From assembly GCA_021789755.1 (NCBI GenBank), contig JAJYJD010000261.1, positions 1-5,272 of the forward strand: a stretch of DNA of 5,272 bases, written 5' to 3'. The notes beneath the pieces were generated by a model. It ran no database searches and was not told the DNA's origin. It was given only the letters and a program-made list of their open reading frames with translations. A program made the position numbers and the translations under genes. Shown piece after piece: positions 1-5,118 of the stretch (position 1 is its first letter; each line of letters opens with the position of its first letter). The stretch comes from Bacteroidota bacterium. Its GTDB lineage: Bacteria; Bacteroidota; Ignavibacteria; Kryptoniales; JAKASW01.

Positions 1-221
1 ATGAGGAGGAGGTCCATGTCGAGGAGGCCGATCAGCCGGCTGCTCTGGAAAAGCGCGAACCACCCCGCGACAGTCGCCGGCGGCGGCCAGAGGACGAAGA
101 CTGTCAGCTGGATCGGAATGAATAATGCCATGAGAAGGGCCGCGATGCCCCCGACTTTGAAGAGACTCTTCCAGTGTCCGTCGGCGCCTTCAACGGGATT
201 AAGTAGGCCAAGGGTTTCCAT
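1..221 (-). CDS. Integral membrane protein, N-terminal part (possibly DUF4386-like), cut by window edge
   Basis: The 73 visible codons begin METLGLLNPVEG and continue as a short polar stretch (about residues 11-24), then a strongly hydrophobic segment at about 25-45 (IAALLMALFIPIQLTVFVLW), a PPP turn at 46-48, and a second hydrophobic stretch starting near 52 (GWFALFQSSRLIGLLDMDLLL) that continues past the edge. This is a multi-pass membrane protein with no cleavable signal peptide. The GWFALFQ...GLLDMDLLL pattern resembles small multi-pass proteins of the DUF4386 type, but that is from memory and the function is unknown. The start is well supported: an in-frame TAA lies eight codons upstream, this is the first ATG after it, and AGGGAG (230-235) sits 8 nt before it. 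It is 398 bp downstream of the transketolase stop, so it is probably transcribed separately. Confidence 0.7.
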   Translation of the reverse strand, partial: METLGLLNPVEGADGHWKSLFKVGGIAALLMALFIPIQLTVFVLWPPPATVAGWFALFQSSRLIGLLDMDLLL

Positions 222-353
222 TCTGTCAGCTCCCTGATGCTGTTATCTGCCGGGCAATTTCGTTCGGCCGCACGACTTTCTCGTATGCTCTTTCGTCGGA
301 TCATCGGCGGGAATGCCCGTTCCCTTCTCCGCATGCCGTGCTGCCTTCCGCGA

Positions 354-382
354 AATATATCCGTTCGTGGTTACATCTGCAA
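354..382 (-). promoter_or_regulatory. Possible sigma70-type promoter for the membrane-protein gene
   Basis: On the minus strand TTGCAG (377-382) is followed after exactly 17 nt by TATATT (354-359). The -10 matches TATAAT at five of six bases; the -35 shares only its TTG. Transcription would start near 346, leaving a leader of about 125 nt before the ATG at 221. It lies in an AT-richer patch of the gap downstream of the transketolase. The spacing is ideal but the -35 is poor, and the promoter consensus of this lineage is unknown. Confidence 0.3.
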
Positions 383-399
383 CTCGACGAAATTATTTT

Positions 400-493
400 A
401 ACCGCAAAGGCATCGTCAATCACAACACGCAGGCACGAGAGGCACACAGGGTTAGACTCACTTCTCTCTCCGTGTCGCTATGCTTCCGCGGTT
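400..493. repeat. Degenerate long inverted repeat of the AACCGC...AGGCAC...ACACAGG type
   Basis: The left arm starts AACCGCAAAGGCATCG (400-415). The right arm, read on the minus strand from 493, starts AACCGCGGAAGCATAGCG, agreeing at about 12 of the first 16 positions. Inside the arms lie GCAGGCACGAGAGGCACACAGG on the left (written here as GCAGGCACGAGA then GGCACACAGG) and CTCTCTCCGTGTCGC on the right, which again read as rough complements. From memory, this vocabulary (AACC-C--AGGCAC-AGAG-CACAGAG) is common in intergenic palindromic repeats of many environmental bacteria. The copy is decayed, and I cannot show other copies from this window. Confidence 0.5.
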
Positions 494-515
494 TAGCTCT
501 TTCTACCCGGAAGCA
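481..515. repeat. Inverted repeat, 8-bp perfect arms with 19-nt loop
   Basis: TGCTTCCG (481-488) and CGGAAGCA (508-515) are exact reverse complements separated by 19 nt. The left arm overlaps the right arm of the larger repeat at 400-493, so the two foldings would compete. A further GGAAGC at 524-529 could pair with the same left arm. No T-run follows on either strand, so a terminator role is not supported. Confidence 0.5.
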
Positions 516-542
516 AGTGAAGTGGAAGCACGGCCACTATGA

Positions 543-562
543 ATTCCCGATTACTCGGGAAT
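543..562. repeat. Short perfect palindrome, ATTCCCGA-TTAC-TCGGGAAT, 58 bp past the transketolase stop
   Basis: ATTCCCGA (543-550) and TCGGGAAT (555-562) are perfect 8-bp arms around a 4-nt loop. On the minus strand the element reads GTCATTCCCGAG...CGGGAAT. This resembles the GTCATTCCCG(N)CGGGAATCC class of short interspersed palindromes that I recall from several bacterial phyla, including Neisseria dRS3-like elements. It begins 57 nt beyond the transketolase stop codon and could form a stable 3' hairpin protecting or ending that transcript, but no U-tract follows. Confidence 0.6.
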
Positions 563-619
563 GACTTCGAGAACAATCCGTGTGAATCTGTTCCACCCGT
601 GTTATCAGTGGAGCGATTT

Positions 620-2614
620 CTATTTAAGGAGCTTCTCGACGGCCGCGACGACGGCGTCGCTTGTGATGCCGAATTCCTTCATGACAATCTCCCCGGGTGC
701 CGATGCGCCGAACCTGTCGATGCCGATTGAAATGCCCTTATCGTTGACATAGCGGCTCCATCCTTTCGTTATTCCCGCTTCGATGGATACTCTGGCCGTC
801 ACGCGCGAAGGAAGCACAGATTCGCGGTACTTCTCGTCCTGCATGTCGAATATTTCCCAGCTCGGCATACTGACCAACCTCACCTTTTTCCCCTTCGCCG
901 CGAGCTGTTCATAGGCCTTCATTGCAACCGACACCTCGCTGCCTGTGGCGATGATGATGGCTTCAGGGCCGCCCGAATCGGCGAGGACGTATGCGCCTCG
1001 CTGCAGTCCATCCGCGGCGGCGTACTTCTTCCTGTCTATGACGGGGAGCTTCTGTCTCGTCAGCGCAACCGCGACAGGGCCCTTTCTGTACTGAAGCGCG
1101 AACTTCCACATCTCCACAGTCTCCGTCGCGTCTGCCGGACGAACGAAAATCAGGTTCGGTATTGCACGCAGTGCCATGAAGTGCTCGATCGGCTGGTGTG
1201 TCGGTCCGTCTTCGCCGAGGCCGACGCTGTCGTGGGTGAAGACATAAATAGTCTTGAAATGTGAAAGCGCGGCGAGCCTTATCGGAGGCCGCATGTAGTC
1301 TGAGAACACAAGGAAAGTCGCACCGAACGGAATGAGTCCGCCGTGCACCGCCATGCCGTTCAATACCGCTCCCATCCCGTGCTCGCGGATCCCGAAATGG
1401 AAATTCCGGCCCGCCCTGTCCGTTCCCGAGAAAGAGCCGGTGTCTTTCATGATAGTGTCGGTCGACGGCGAGAGATCCGCTGCGCCGCCTAGGAAGTTCT
1501 TCACTTTCGTTCCGAACGCATTTATGACCTTACCGGATGCGGAGCGCGTCGCAACCGCACCTGCTGTTGGATCGAATGCCGGCAATTCTTTGAATGCGTC
1601 CGCCGGGATTTCGCCCGACATCCACAAGCGAAATTCTTTCGCCGGATCGGGATATTTCTTTTCGTACTCGCCGAAAAGCTTATTCCACTCATCTTCCGCG
1701 TTCTTTCCGCTGCTCACGCAGCCGCGGAACATTTTGAGCGCCTCGTCCGGGATGAGGAACTTGGGCTCGAGCGGCCAGCCGAGGTTCTTCTTCGTGAGCT
1801 CCACTTCTTTGTCCCCCAGCGGCGAGCCGTGCGCTTCTCCGGTGTCCTGTTTGTTCGGAGAACCGAAGCCGATGTGCGTCCTGACTGCGATAACCGACGG
1901 TTTATCCTTTACGGCTTTTGCCGCCTCGATCGCCTTCGATATACCTTCGAGATCGTTACCGTCGGTTATCCGCTGCGTGTGCCAGCCGTATGCAGCATAC
2001 CGCGCGAGCACATCCTCGTTGAACGCGATCCCGGTGCTGCCTTCGATAGTTATGTGATTGTCGTCGTAGAACACAATCAGCTTCCCTAACTTGAGGTATC
2101 CGGCCATCGAACTTGCTTCGCTCGTTATTCCTTCCATCATGCATCCGTCGCCGGCTATGGCATAGGTGTAATGGTCGACGATGTCGAAGCCGTCCTTGTT
2201 GAAGTGTGCCGCTAGGAAAGTCTCGGCAATCGCCATTCCGACGGCGTTTCCTAAACCCTGGCCAAGCGGACCCGTTGTGGTTTCGACACCGGGTGTCAGT
2301 CCGTACTCAGGATGTCCCGGAGTTATGCTCCCGAACTGTCTGAAATTCTTCAGATCGTCGAGCGACACCTGGTAACCTGTAAGGTGAAGGAGCGAGTAGA
2401 GCAGCATCGACCCGTGGCCGGCCGACAATACGAACCTGTCGCGGTTTGACCACTTCGGATTGTGCGGATTGTGTCTGAGATATTTAGTCCAAAGGACATA
2501 ACCGATCGGCGCTGTACCCATAGGCATCCCCGGATGTCCGGAATTTGCTTTCTGAACTGCATCGACAGCAAGAAAACGAATTGTATTCACAAATTGCTCT
2601 TCAAGTTTCGTCAT
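620..2614 (-). CDS. tkt: Transketolase (thiamine diphosphate-dependent), complete
   Basis: Transketolase (EC 2.2.1.1) moves two-carbon ketol units between ketose and aldose phosphates in the cytosolic non-oxidative pentose phosphate pathway. The 664 residues match the usual single-chain length. Seen in order: SGHPG (25-29, H27); SAGHGS (H67) and GHPE (H101) of the active-site histidine set; TTGPLGQG (113-120); the ThDP/metal motif GDGCMMEG (155-162) ending in DDN (N186); GEAHGSPLG (H262); RSASGK (R357, S358) for substrate phosphate; FGIREHGMG with the catalytic glutamate E411; HDSVGLGEDGPTHQP (H461, D462, H473); and R520 in the C-terminal half. Nothing essential is missing. The reading frame extends to a TTG at 2644, but ATG 2614 is preferred because AGAGGT lies 9 nt before it and SGHPG then falls at the normal distance from the N terminus. 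The gene is 140 bp downstream of the phosphorylase; with no clear terminator between them, co-transcription is possible. Confidence 0.97.
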   Translation of the reverse strand: MTKLEEQFVNTIRFLAVDAVQKANSGHPGMPMGTAPIGYVLWTKYLRHNPHNPKWSNRDRFVLSAGHGSMLLYSLLHLTGYQVSLDDLKNFRQFGSITPGHPEYGLTPGVETTTGPLGQGLGNAVGMAIAETFLAAHFNKDGFDIVDHYTYAIAGDGCMMEGITSEASSMAGYLKLGKLIVFYDDNHITIEGSTGIAFNEDVLARYAAYGWHTQRITDGNDLEGISKAIEAAKAVKDKPSVIAVRTHIGFGSPNKQDTGEAHGSPLGDKEVELTKKNLGWPLEPKFLIPDEALKMFRGCVSSGKNAEDEWNKLFGEYEKKYPDPAKEFRLWMSGEIPADAFKELPAFDPTAGAVATRSASGKVINAFGTKVKNFLGGAADLSPSTDTIMKDTGSFSGTDRAGRNFHFGIREHGMGAVLNGMAVHGGLIPFGATFLVFSDYMRPPIRLAALSHFKTIYVFTHDSVGLGEDGPTHQPIEHFMALRAIPNLIFVRPADATETVEMWKFALQYRKGPVAVALTRQKLPVIDRKKYAAADGLQRGAYVLADSGGPEAIIIATGSEVSVAMKAYEQLAAKGKKVRLVSMPSWEIFDMQDEKYRESVLPSRVTARVSIEAGITKGWSRYVNDKGISIGIDRFGASAPGEIVMKEFGITSDAVVAAVEKLLK

Positions 2615-2623
2615 TTCTTTACG

Positions 2624-2629
2624 ACCTCT
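2624..2629 (-). promoter_or_regulatory. Ribosome-binding site deciding the transketolase start
   Basis: The minus strand reads AGAGGT here, 9 nt before ATG 2614. The TTG at 2644 would leave this purine run inside the coding sequence and add an unneeded basic 10-residue extension (MKIEKRGRKE), so the ATG is the better start. Confidence 0.65.
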
Positions 2630-2678
2630 TTTTTCAATTTTCAATTACCTATGACCAAGTATCGATGGGACACGAACC

Positions 2679-2692
2679 GTGGTGTCGACCAC
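2679..2692. repeat. Small hairpin GTGGT-GTCG-ACCAC upstream of transketolase
   Basis: Perfect 5-bp arms around a 4-nt loop lie about 65 bp before the transketolase start and about 62 bp past the phosphorylase stop. It is too short and lacks a T-run, so it is not a clear terminator. It may be a weak operator or chance. Confidence 0.3.
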
Positions 2693-2700
2693 TTTCTGAC

Positions 2701-2763
2701 GATCGCCGAATCCCGGACATCGATCGTTGATCTTTGTTCCCCGATCATTGATCATTATTTCTG
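2701..2763. repeat. Degenerate 21-bp tandem repeat with phased GATC sites, overlapping the phosphorylase stop
   Basis: Three consecutive 21-bp units start with GATC at 2701, 2722 and 2743. Units two and three agree at 15 of 21 positions (both GATC-NTTGATC-NTT...); unit one is much weaker (10 of 21). GATC occurs at 2701, 2722, 2729, 2743 and 2750, every step a multiple of 7 bp. Because GATC is self-complementary, GATCgttGATC and GATCattGATC are also small palindromes placed two helical turns apart. The last unit covers the phosphorylase stop codon and its last two codons; the rest is in the gap upstream of transketolase. Confidence 0.55.
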
Positions 2764-4869
2764 CAGGTAGTACTTGCTCACGTATTCCCTCACCATTCTA
2801 TCTGTATTGTAAACCGGCGCCATCGTCCGGAGCGATTCTTTTATCATCTTGATCCATTTCGCGGGCAGGCCGGAAGCATCCCTGTCGTAATAGAGCGGGA
2901 TGACTTTGTTTTCGATGACATCGTACAGATTTTCGGCGTCGAGCGCGTCCTGCTGATCGACTGGAAGCTGCGAGTCTTTATCTTCTCCTATCGAGAACCC
3001 GTTCTTCCCGTTGAACGCTTCACGCCACCATCCATCCATGACCGAGCAATTGAGTCCGCCGTTCATTATCACTTTCTGACCGCTCGTACCGCTTGCTTCG
3101 AGCGGACGCCTCGGGTTGTTCAGCCAGAGATCACAGCCTGCAACCAGCTGTCTCGCGACCGCCATGTTGTAGCCTTCGAGGAAGACGACTCTTCCCATGA
3201 AGCGCGGGTCGCGGCTGAGGCGAACGACCTGCTGGATAAAGGCCTTCCCGGCGTCGTCTCTCGGATGAGCCTTCCCGCTGAAGATTATCTGCACGGGGCG
3301 CTGGGGGTCACCGAGCAGGCGCCCGGCCCTTTCCATGTCGGTGAAAAAGAGCGGCGCCCTCTTGTATGTCGCGAATCTTCTCGAGAACCCGATCGTCAGC
3401 GCATCTGCGGACAGCGTCTTCTCAACCCAGTCTGAAGAATTGCCGAGTCTCGTCAGCTGCAAACGCATTTTCTCGCGCACGAACTCGATAAGTCTTCTGC
3501 GGAGTGCATAGCGAAGCGCCCATAATTCCTCGTCCGGGACCTTTGCCACAGCTGTTTTCCAATCGGCGGGACGGTCGAGTTTGTCATGCCACTTCGGGCC
3601 GATCGATTTCACATAGACCGCCCGTGCCTCCATCGCCAGCCATGATAAGCTGTGAATGCCGTTGGTGATGTGGCCGATCGGCACCTGCTCGGCCTTCTTC
3701 CCCGGGTAGAGCCCCGTCCACATCTGCCGGCTAACCTTTCCGTTCAGCTCGCTGACTGCGTTCGCGCCACGGCTCATCTTGAGCGCGAGAACAGTCATGC
3801 AAAATGTCTCCTCTTTGTCGGAGGGGTTGACCCTGCCGAATTTCATGAACTCGTCCAGCGTCAGCCCGAGAGAAGTCACGAACCCGCTCAGACTGAAGTT
3901 GATAAGGTCCTGCGTGAACCTGTCGTGCCCTGCAGCTACCGGCGTATGAGTCGTGAACACGCATTTCTTTTTCACCTCGTCGATCGACCTGGTGAGCGGC
4001 TTGCCCAGCATAAGCTGCTCGTGCAACAGTTCCAGTGTAAGAAATGCCGAGTGACCTTCGTTCATGTGATAAACAGCCGGCTGGTATTCCAGTTCTTTCA
4101 GAAACTTCGCCCCGCCTATTCCCAGGATTATTTCCTGCGATATCCTCGTCGTGCTGTCGCCGCCGTAAACTCTCGCGGTCAGGTCGCGGTAATGCATCTC
4201 GTTTTCCGGGAGATCGGTTTCCAGAAGATATAACACGGAGCGGCCGACTGTAACCTTGTACGCCGCGACGGAGACAAGGCTTCTCCCTATCTGGACCTGT
4301 ACCTTTACAAGGTTTCCTCCTTCGTCGGTGACCGGCGCTATGGGCAGATTGTGCTGGTCCTGCTGGACATATTCTTCCATCTGCCAGCCTTCGCTGTTGA
4401 CCCGCTGGACGAAATACCCCTGCCTGTAGAAGAGAGTCACGCCCACGAAGTTGAGCCCGATGTCGCTGGCACTCTTCGTATGATCGCCCGAAAGAATTCC
4501 GAGTCCGCCGGAATAGATCGGCAGGCTTTCGTGTATCCCGATTTCGGCGGAGAAGTATGCGACTGGGTGCTTTTCAAAATGGCTCAAGGACTGGCTCGAA
4601 CTGTGCACCCTCTTCAGGTACTGCTGTAACGAGTCATAGCATTCATTTAATTCAGACAAAACTTCTCCGTTCATCAAACGCGACCGCAGCTCTTCTTCGC
4701 TGATCTCGTTCAATACGGCGATAGGGTTGTGATCGGATCTGTCCCAGACTCGAGGGCTCAATTTGGCGAAGAACTGCTGCGTCGGGCAATCGAAGGACCA
4801 GCGCAGGTTGTGAGCGAGCTCGTATACTTTTTTGCGTTCCTTTACAAAATGAAATGCTCTTTGAGCCAT
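2755..4869 (-). CDS. glgP: Alpha-glucan (glycogen/maltodextrin) phosphorylase, short DUF3417-containing type, complete
   Basis: A PLP-dependent, cytosolic alpha-1,4-glucan phosphorylase (EC 2.4.1.1) that releases glucose-1-phosphate from glycogen or maltodextrin ends. Of its 704 residues, about 1-85 match the DUF3417-type start (AHNLRWSF 19-26, WDRSDHNPIAVL 42-53). The catalytic domain follows: AYFSAEIGIHESLPIYSGGLG (split as AYFSAEIGIHE 104-114 and SLPIYSGGLG 115-124), LSGDH (126-130), YHMNEGHSAF (267-276), TTHTPVAAGHDRF (306-318), HITNGIH (400-406), FSRRFATYKRAPL (495-507), SGKAHPRD (531-538), LNNPRRPLEASGTSGQK (583-599) with K599 as the PLP lysine, and NGGLNCSVMDGWW (603-615). This is the bacterial/archaeal 'alpha-glucan family phosphorylase' branch rather than the E. 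coli GlgP/MalP branch. It is shorter than the roughly 800-850 residues I recall for Thermotoga-type relatives, yet no core motif is lost. An in-frame TAA lies five codons upstream of the start, so ATG 4869 is the only plausible start. In vivo substrate (glycogen or maltodextrin) is unresolved. Confidence 0.95.
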   Translation of the reverse strand: MAQRAFHFVKERKKVYELAHNLRWSFDCPTQQFFAKLSPRVWDRSDHNPIAVLNEISEEELRSRLMNGEVLSELNECYDSLQQYLKRVHSSSQSLSHFEKHPVAYFSAEIGIHESLPIYSGGLGILSGDHTKSASDIGLNFVGVTLFYRQGYFVQRVNSEGWQMEEYVQQDQHNLPIAPVTDEGGNLVKVQVQIGRSLVSVAAYKVTVGRSVLYLLETDLPENEMHYRDLTARVYGGDSTTRISQEIILGIGGAKFLKELEYQPAVYHMNEGHSAFLTLELLHEQLMLGKPLTRSIDEVKKKCVFTTHTPVAAGHDRFTQDLINFSLSGFVTSLGLTLDEFMKFGRVNPSDKEETFCMTVLALKMSRGANAVSELNGKVSRQMWTGLYPGKKAEQVPIGHITNGIHSLSWLAMEARAVYVKSIGPKWHDKLDRPADWKTAVAKVPDEELWALRYALRRRLIEFVREKMRLQLTRLGNSSDWVEKTLSADALTIGFSRRFATYKRAPLFFTDMERAGRLLGDPQRPVQIIFSGKAHPRDDAGKAFIQQVVRLSRDPRFMGRVVFLEGYNMAVARQLVAGCDLWLNNPRRPLEASGTSGQKVIMNGGLNCSVMDGWWREAFNGKNGFSIGEDKDSQLPVDQQDALDAENLYDVIENKVIPLYYDRDASGLPAKWIKMIKESLRTMAPVYNTDRMVREYVSKYYLQK

Positions 4870-4871
4870 AT

Positions 4872-4877
4872 CTCCTC
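4872..4877 (-). promoter_or_regulatory. Unusually close Shine-Dalgarno of the phosphorylase gene
   Basis: The minus strand reads GAGGAG here with only AT between it and ATG 4869, so the AGGAG core is 2 nt from the start codon; register on GAGG gives 4 nt. Usual spacing is about 5-9 nt. The in-frame TAA just upstream excludes an earlier start, and the family's N-terminal motif begins within 20 residues of this ATG, so the start is right and the spacing is genuinely tight. Confidence 0.6.
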
Positions 4878-4884
4878 GGCATTA

Positions 4885-4913
4885 ATTAAAGATGCAGTCT
4901 GATTCTTGTGCAA
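4885..4913 (-). promoter_or_regulatory. Possible promoter for the phosphorylase gene
   Basis: On the minus strand TTGCAC (4908-4913) is followed after 17 nt by TTTAAT (4885-4890), a five-of-six match to TATAAT; the -35 keeps only TTG. Transcription would begin near 4878, giving a leader of only about 9 nt that is essentially the GAGGAG site. The surrounding AT-rich stretch (about 4880-4935) fits a promoter region, but the assignment is tentative. Confidence 0.25.
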
Positions 4914-5006
4914 TTTCCTTTTGGAATTTAATAAAATCGCGCGAATACTCCGCGAGGAAGGATGATATTTTGATTGGCAAGAGCCCTCAACCCCAACCAT
5001 TAAAAC

Positions 5007-5055
5007 GGAGATCGCAACGTCCGCCACTGCATAATAATCGCCCACTCGCGATGAC
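5007..5055. repeat. Degenerate short palindromic repeat of the GTCATTGCGAG...GCAATCTC type
   Basis: The minus strand reads GTCATCGCGAG at 5055-5045 and GCGATCTC at 5015-5008. From memory, this matches the end motifs of a very widespread intergenic repeat (GTCATTGCGAG...GGCAATCTC). Its arms ATTGC/GCAAT have here become ATCGC/GCGAT, so both arms changed while still pairing. The interior (about 32 nt, 5016-5047) is decayed and AT-rich. It lies in the gap between purL and the phosphorylase and shows no sign of coding. Confidence 0.5.
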
Positions 5056-5060
5056 GGAAG

Positions 5061-5102
5061 ACTTTCGGGAATTATGTCCTTCAAGTGACACCACTTTCGG
5101 GA
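5061..5102. repeat. Pair of exact 10-bp direct repeats ACTTTCGGGA downstream of purL
   Basis: ACTTTCGGGA occurs at 5061-5070 and again at 5093-5102, starts 32 bp apart, about three helical turns. Between them AAGTG (5083-5087) and CACTT (5092-5096) can form a small stem with a 4-nt loop that uses part of the second copy. The pair lies 17 bp past the PurL stop. It may be a 3' element or a paired binding site; function unknown. Confidence 0.4.
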
Positions 5103-5118
5103 CACGCCGCTGATTCTT

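Larger units (their letters stand above)
222..619. other. Gene-free 398-bp gap between transketolase and the membrane-protein gene
   Basis: No reading frame here has a convincing start, codon pattern or recognisable protein. What it holds, left to right: the ribosome-binding site and leader of the membrane-protein gene (222 to about 346), a possible promoter (354-382), a degenerate large inverted repeat (400-493), a stem with 8-bp arms overlapping it (481-515), two GGAAGC copies 15 bp apart (509-514 and 524-529), and a perfect 8-bp-arm palindrome (543-562). No hairpin is followed by a T-run on the minus strand, so I cannot name a classical intrinsic terminator for transketolase. Confidence 0.7.

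Noticed and set aside
104..334. 76-codon minus-strand frame overlapping the membrane-protein start
   Set aside because: The other frame gives a proper start, ribosome-binding site and transmembrane segments; this one is Arg-rich shadow sequence.
313..564. 83-codon plus-strand frame in the 222-619 gap
   Set aside because: It crosses all the inverted repeats in the gap, has no ribosome-binding site and no recognisable protein features.
1332..2057. 241-codon plus-strand open frame inside transketolase
   Set aside because: It is fully antisense to a complete, motif-rich transketolase; its Ser/Pro/Ala-rich translation has no recognisable domain, as expected from the complement of a GC-rich gene.
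2615..2754. Intrinsic terminator or strong promoter between glgP and tkt
   Set aside because: I looked on the minus strand for a GC stem plus T-run and for a -35/-10 pair with 16-18 nt spacing; only a 5-bp stem (2679-2692) and very weak hexamers were found.
3652..4233. 193-codon plus-strand open frame inside the phosphorylase gene
   Set aside because: Antisense to conserved phosphorylase motifs (for example the stretch encoding YHMNEGHSAF); no domain and no ribosome-binding site stand out.
4652..4882. 76-codon minus-strand frame starting at ATG 4882
   Set aside because: Out-of-frame reading of the glgP 5' end; no Shine-Dalgarno precedes it and the product is Arg/Ser-rich shadow sequence.
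4842..5105. 87-codon minus-strand frame spanning the purL-glgP gap
   Set aside because: It would start at GTG with no Shine-Dalgarno, runs straight through the degenerate repeat at 5007-5055 and overlaps the start of glgP out of frame; the translation is not protein-like.
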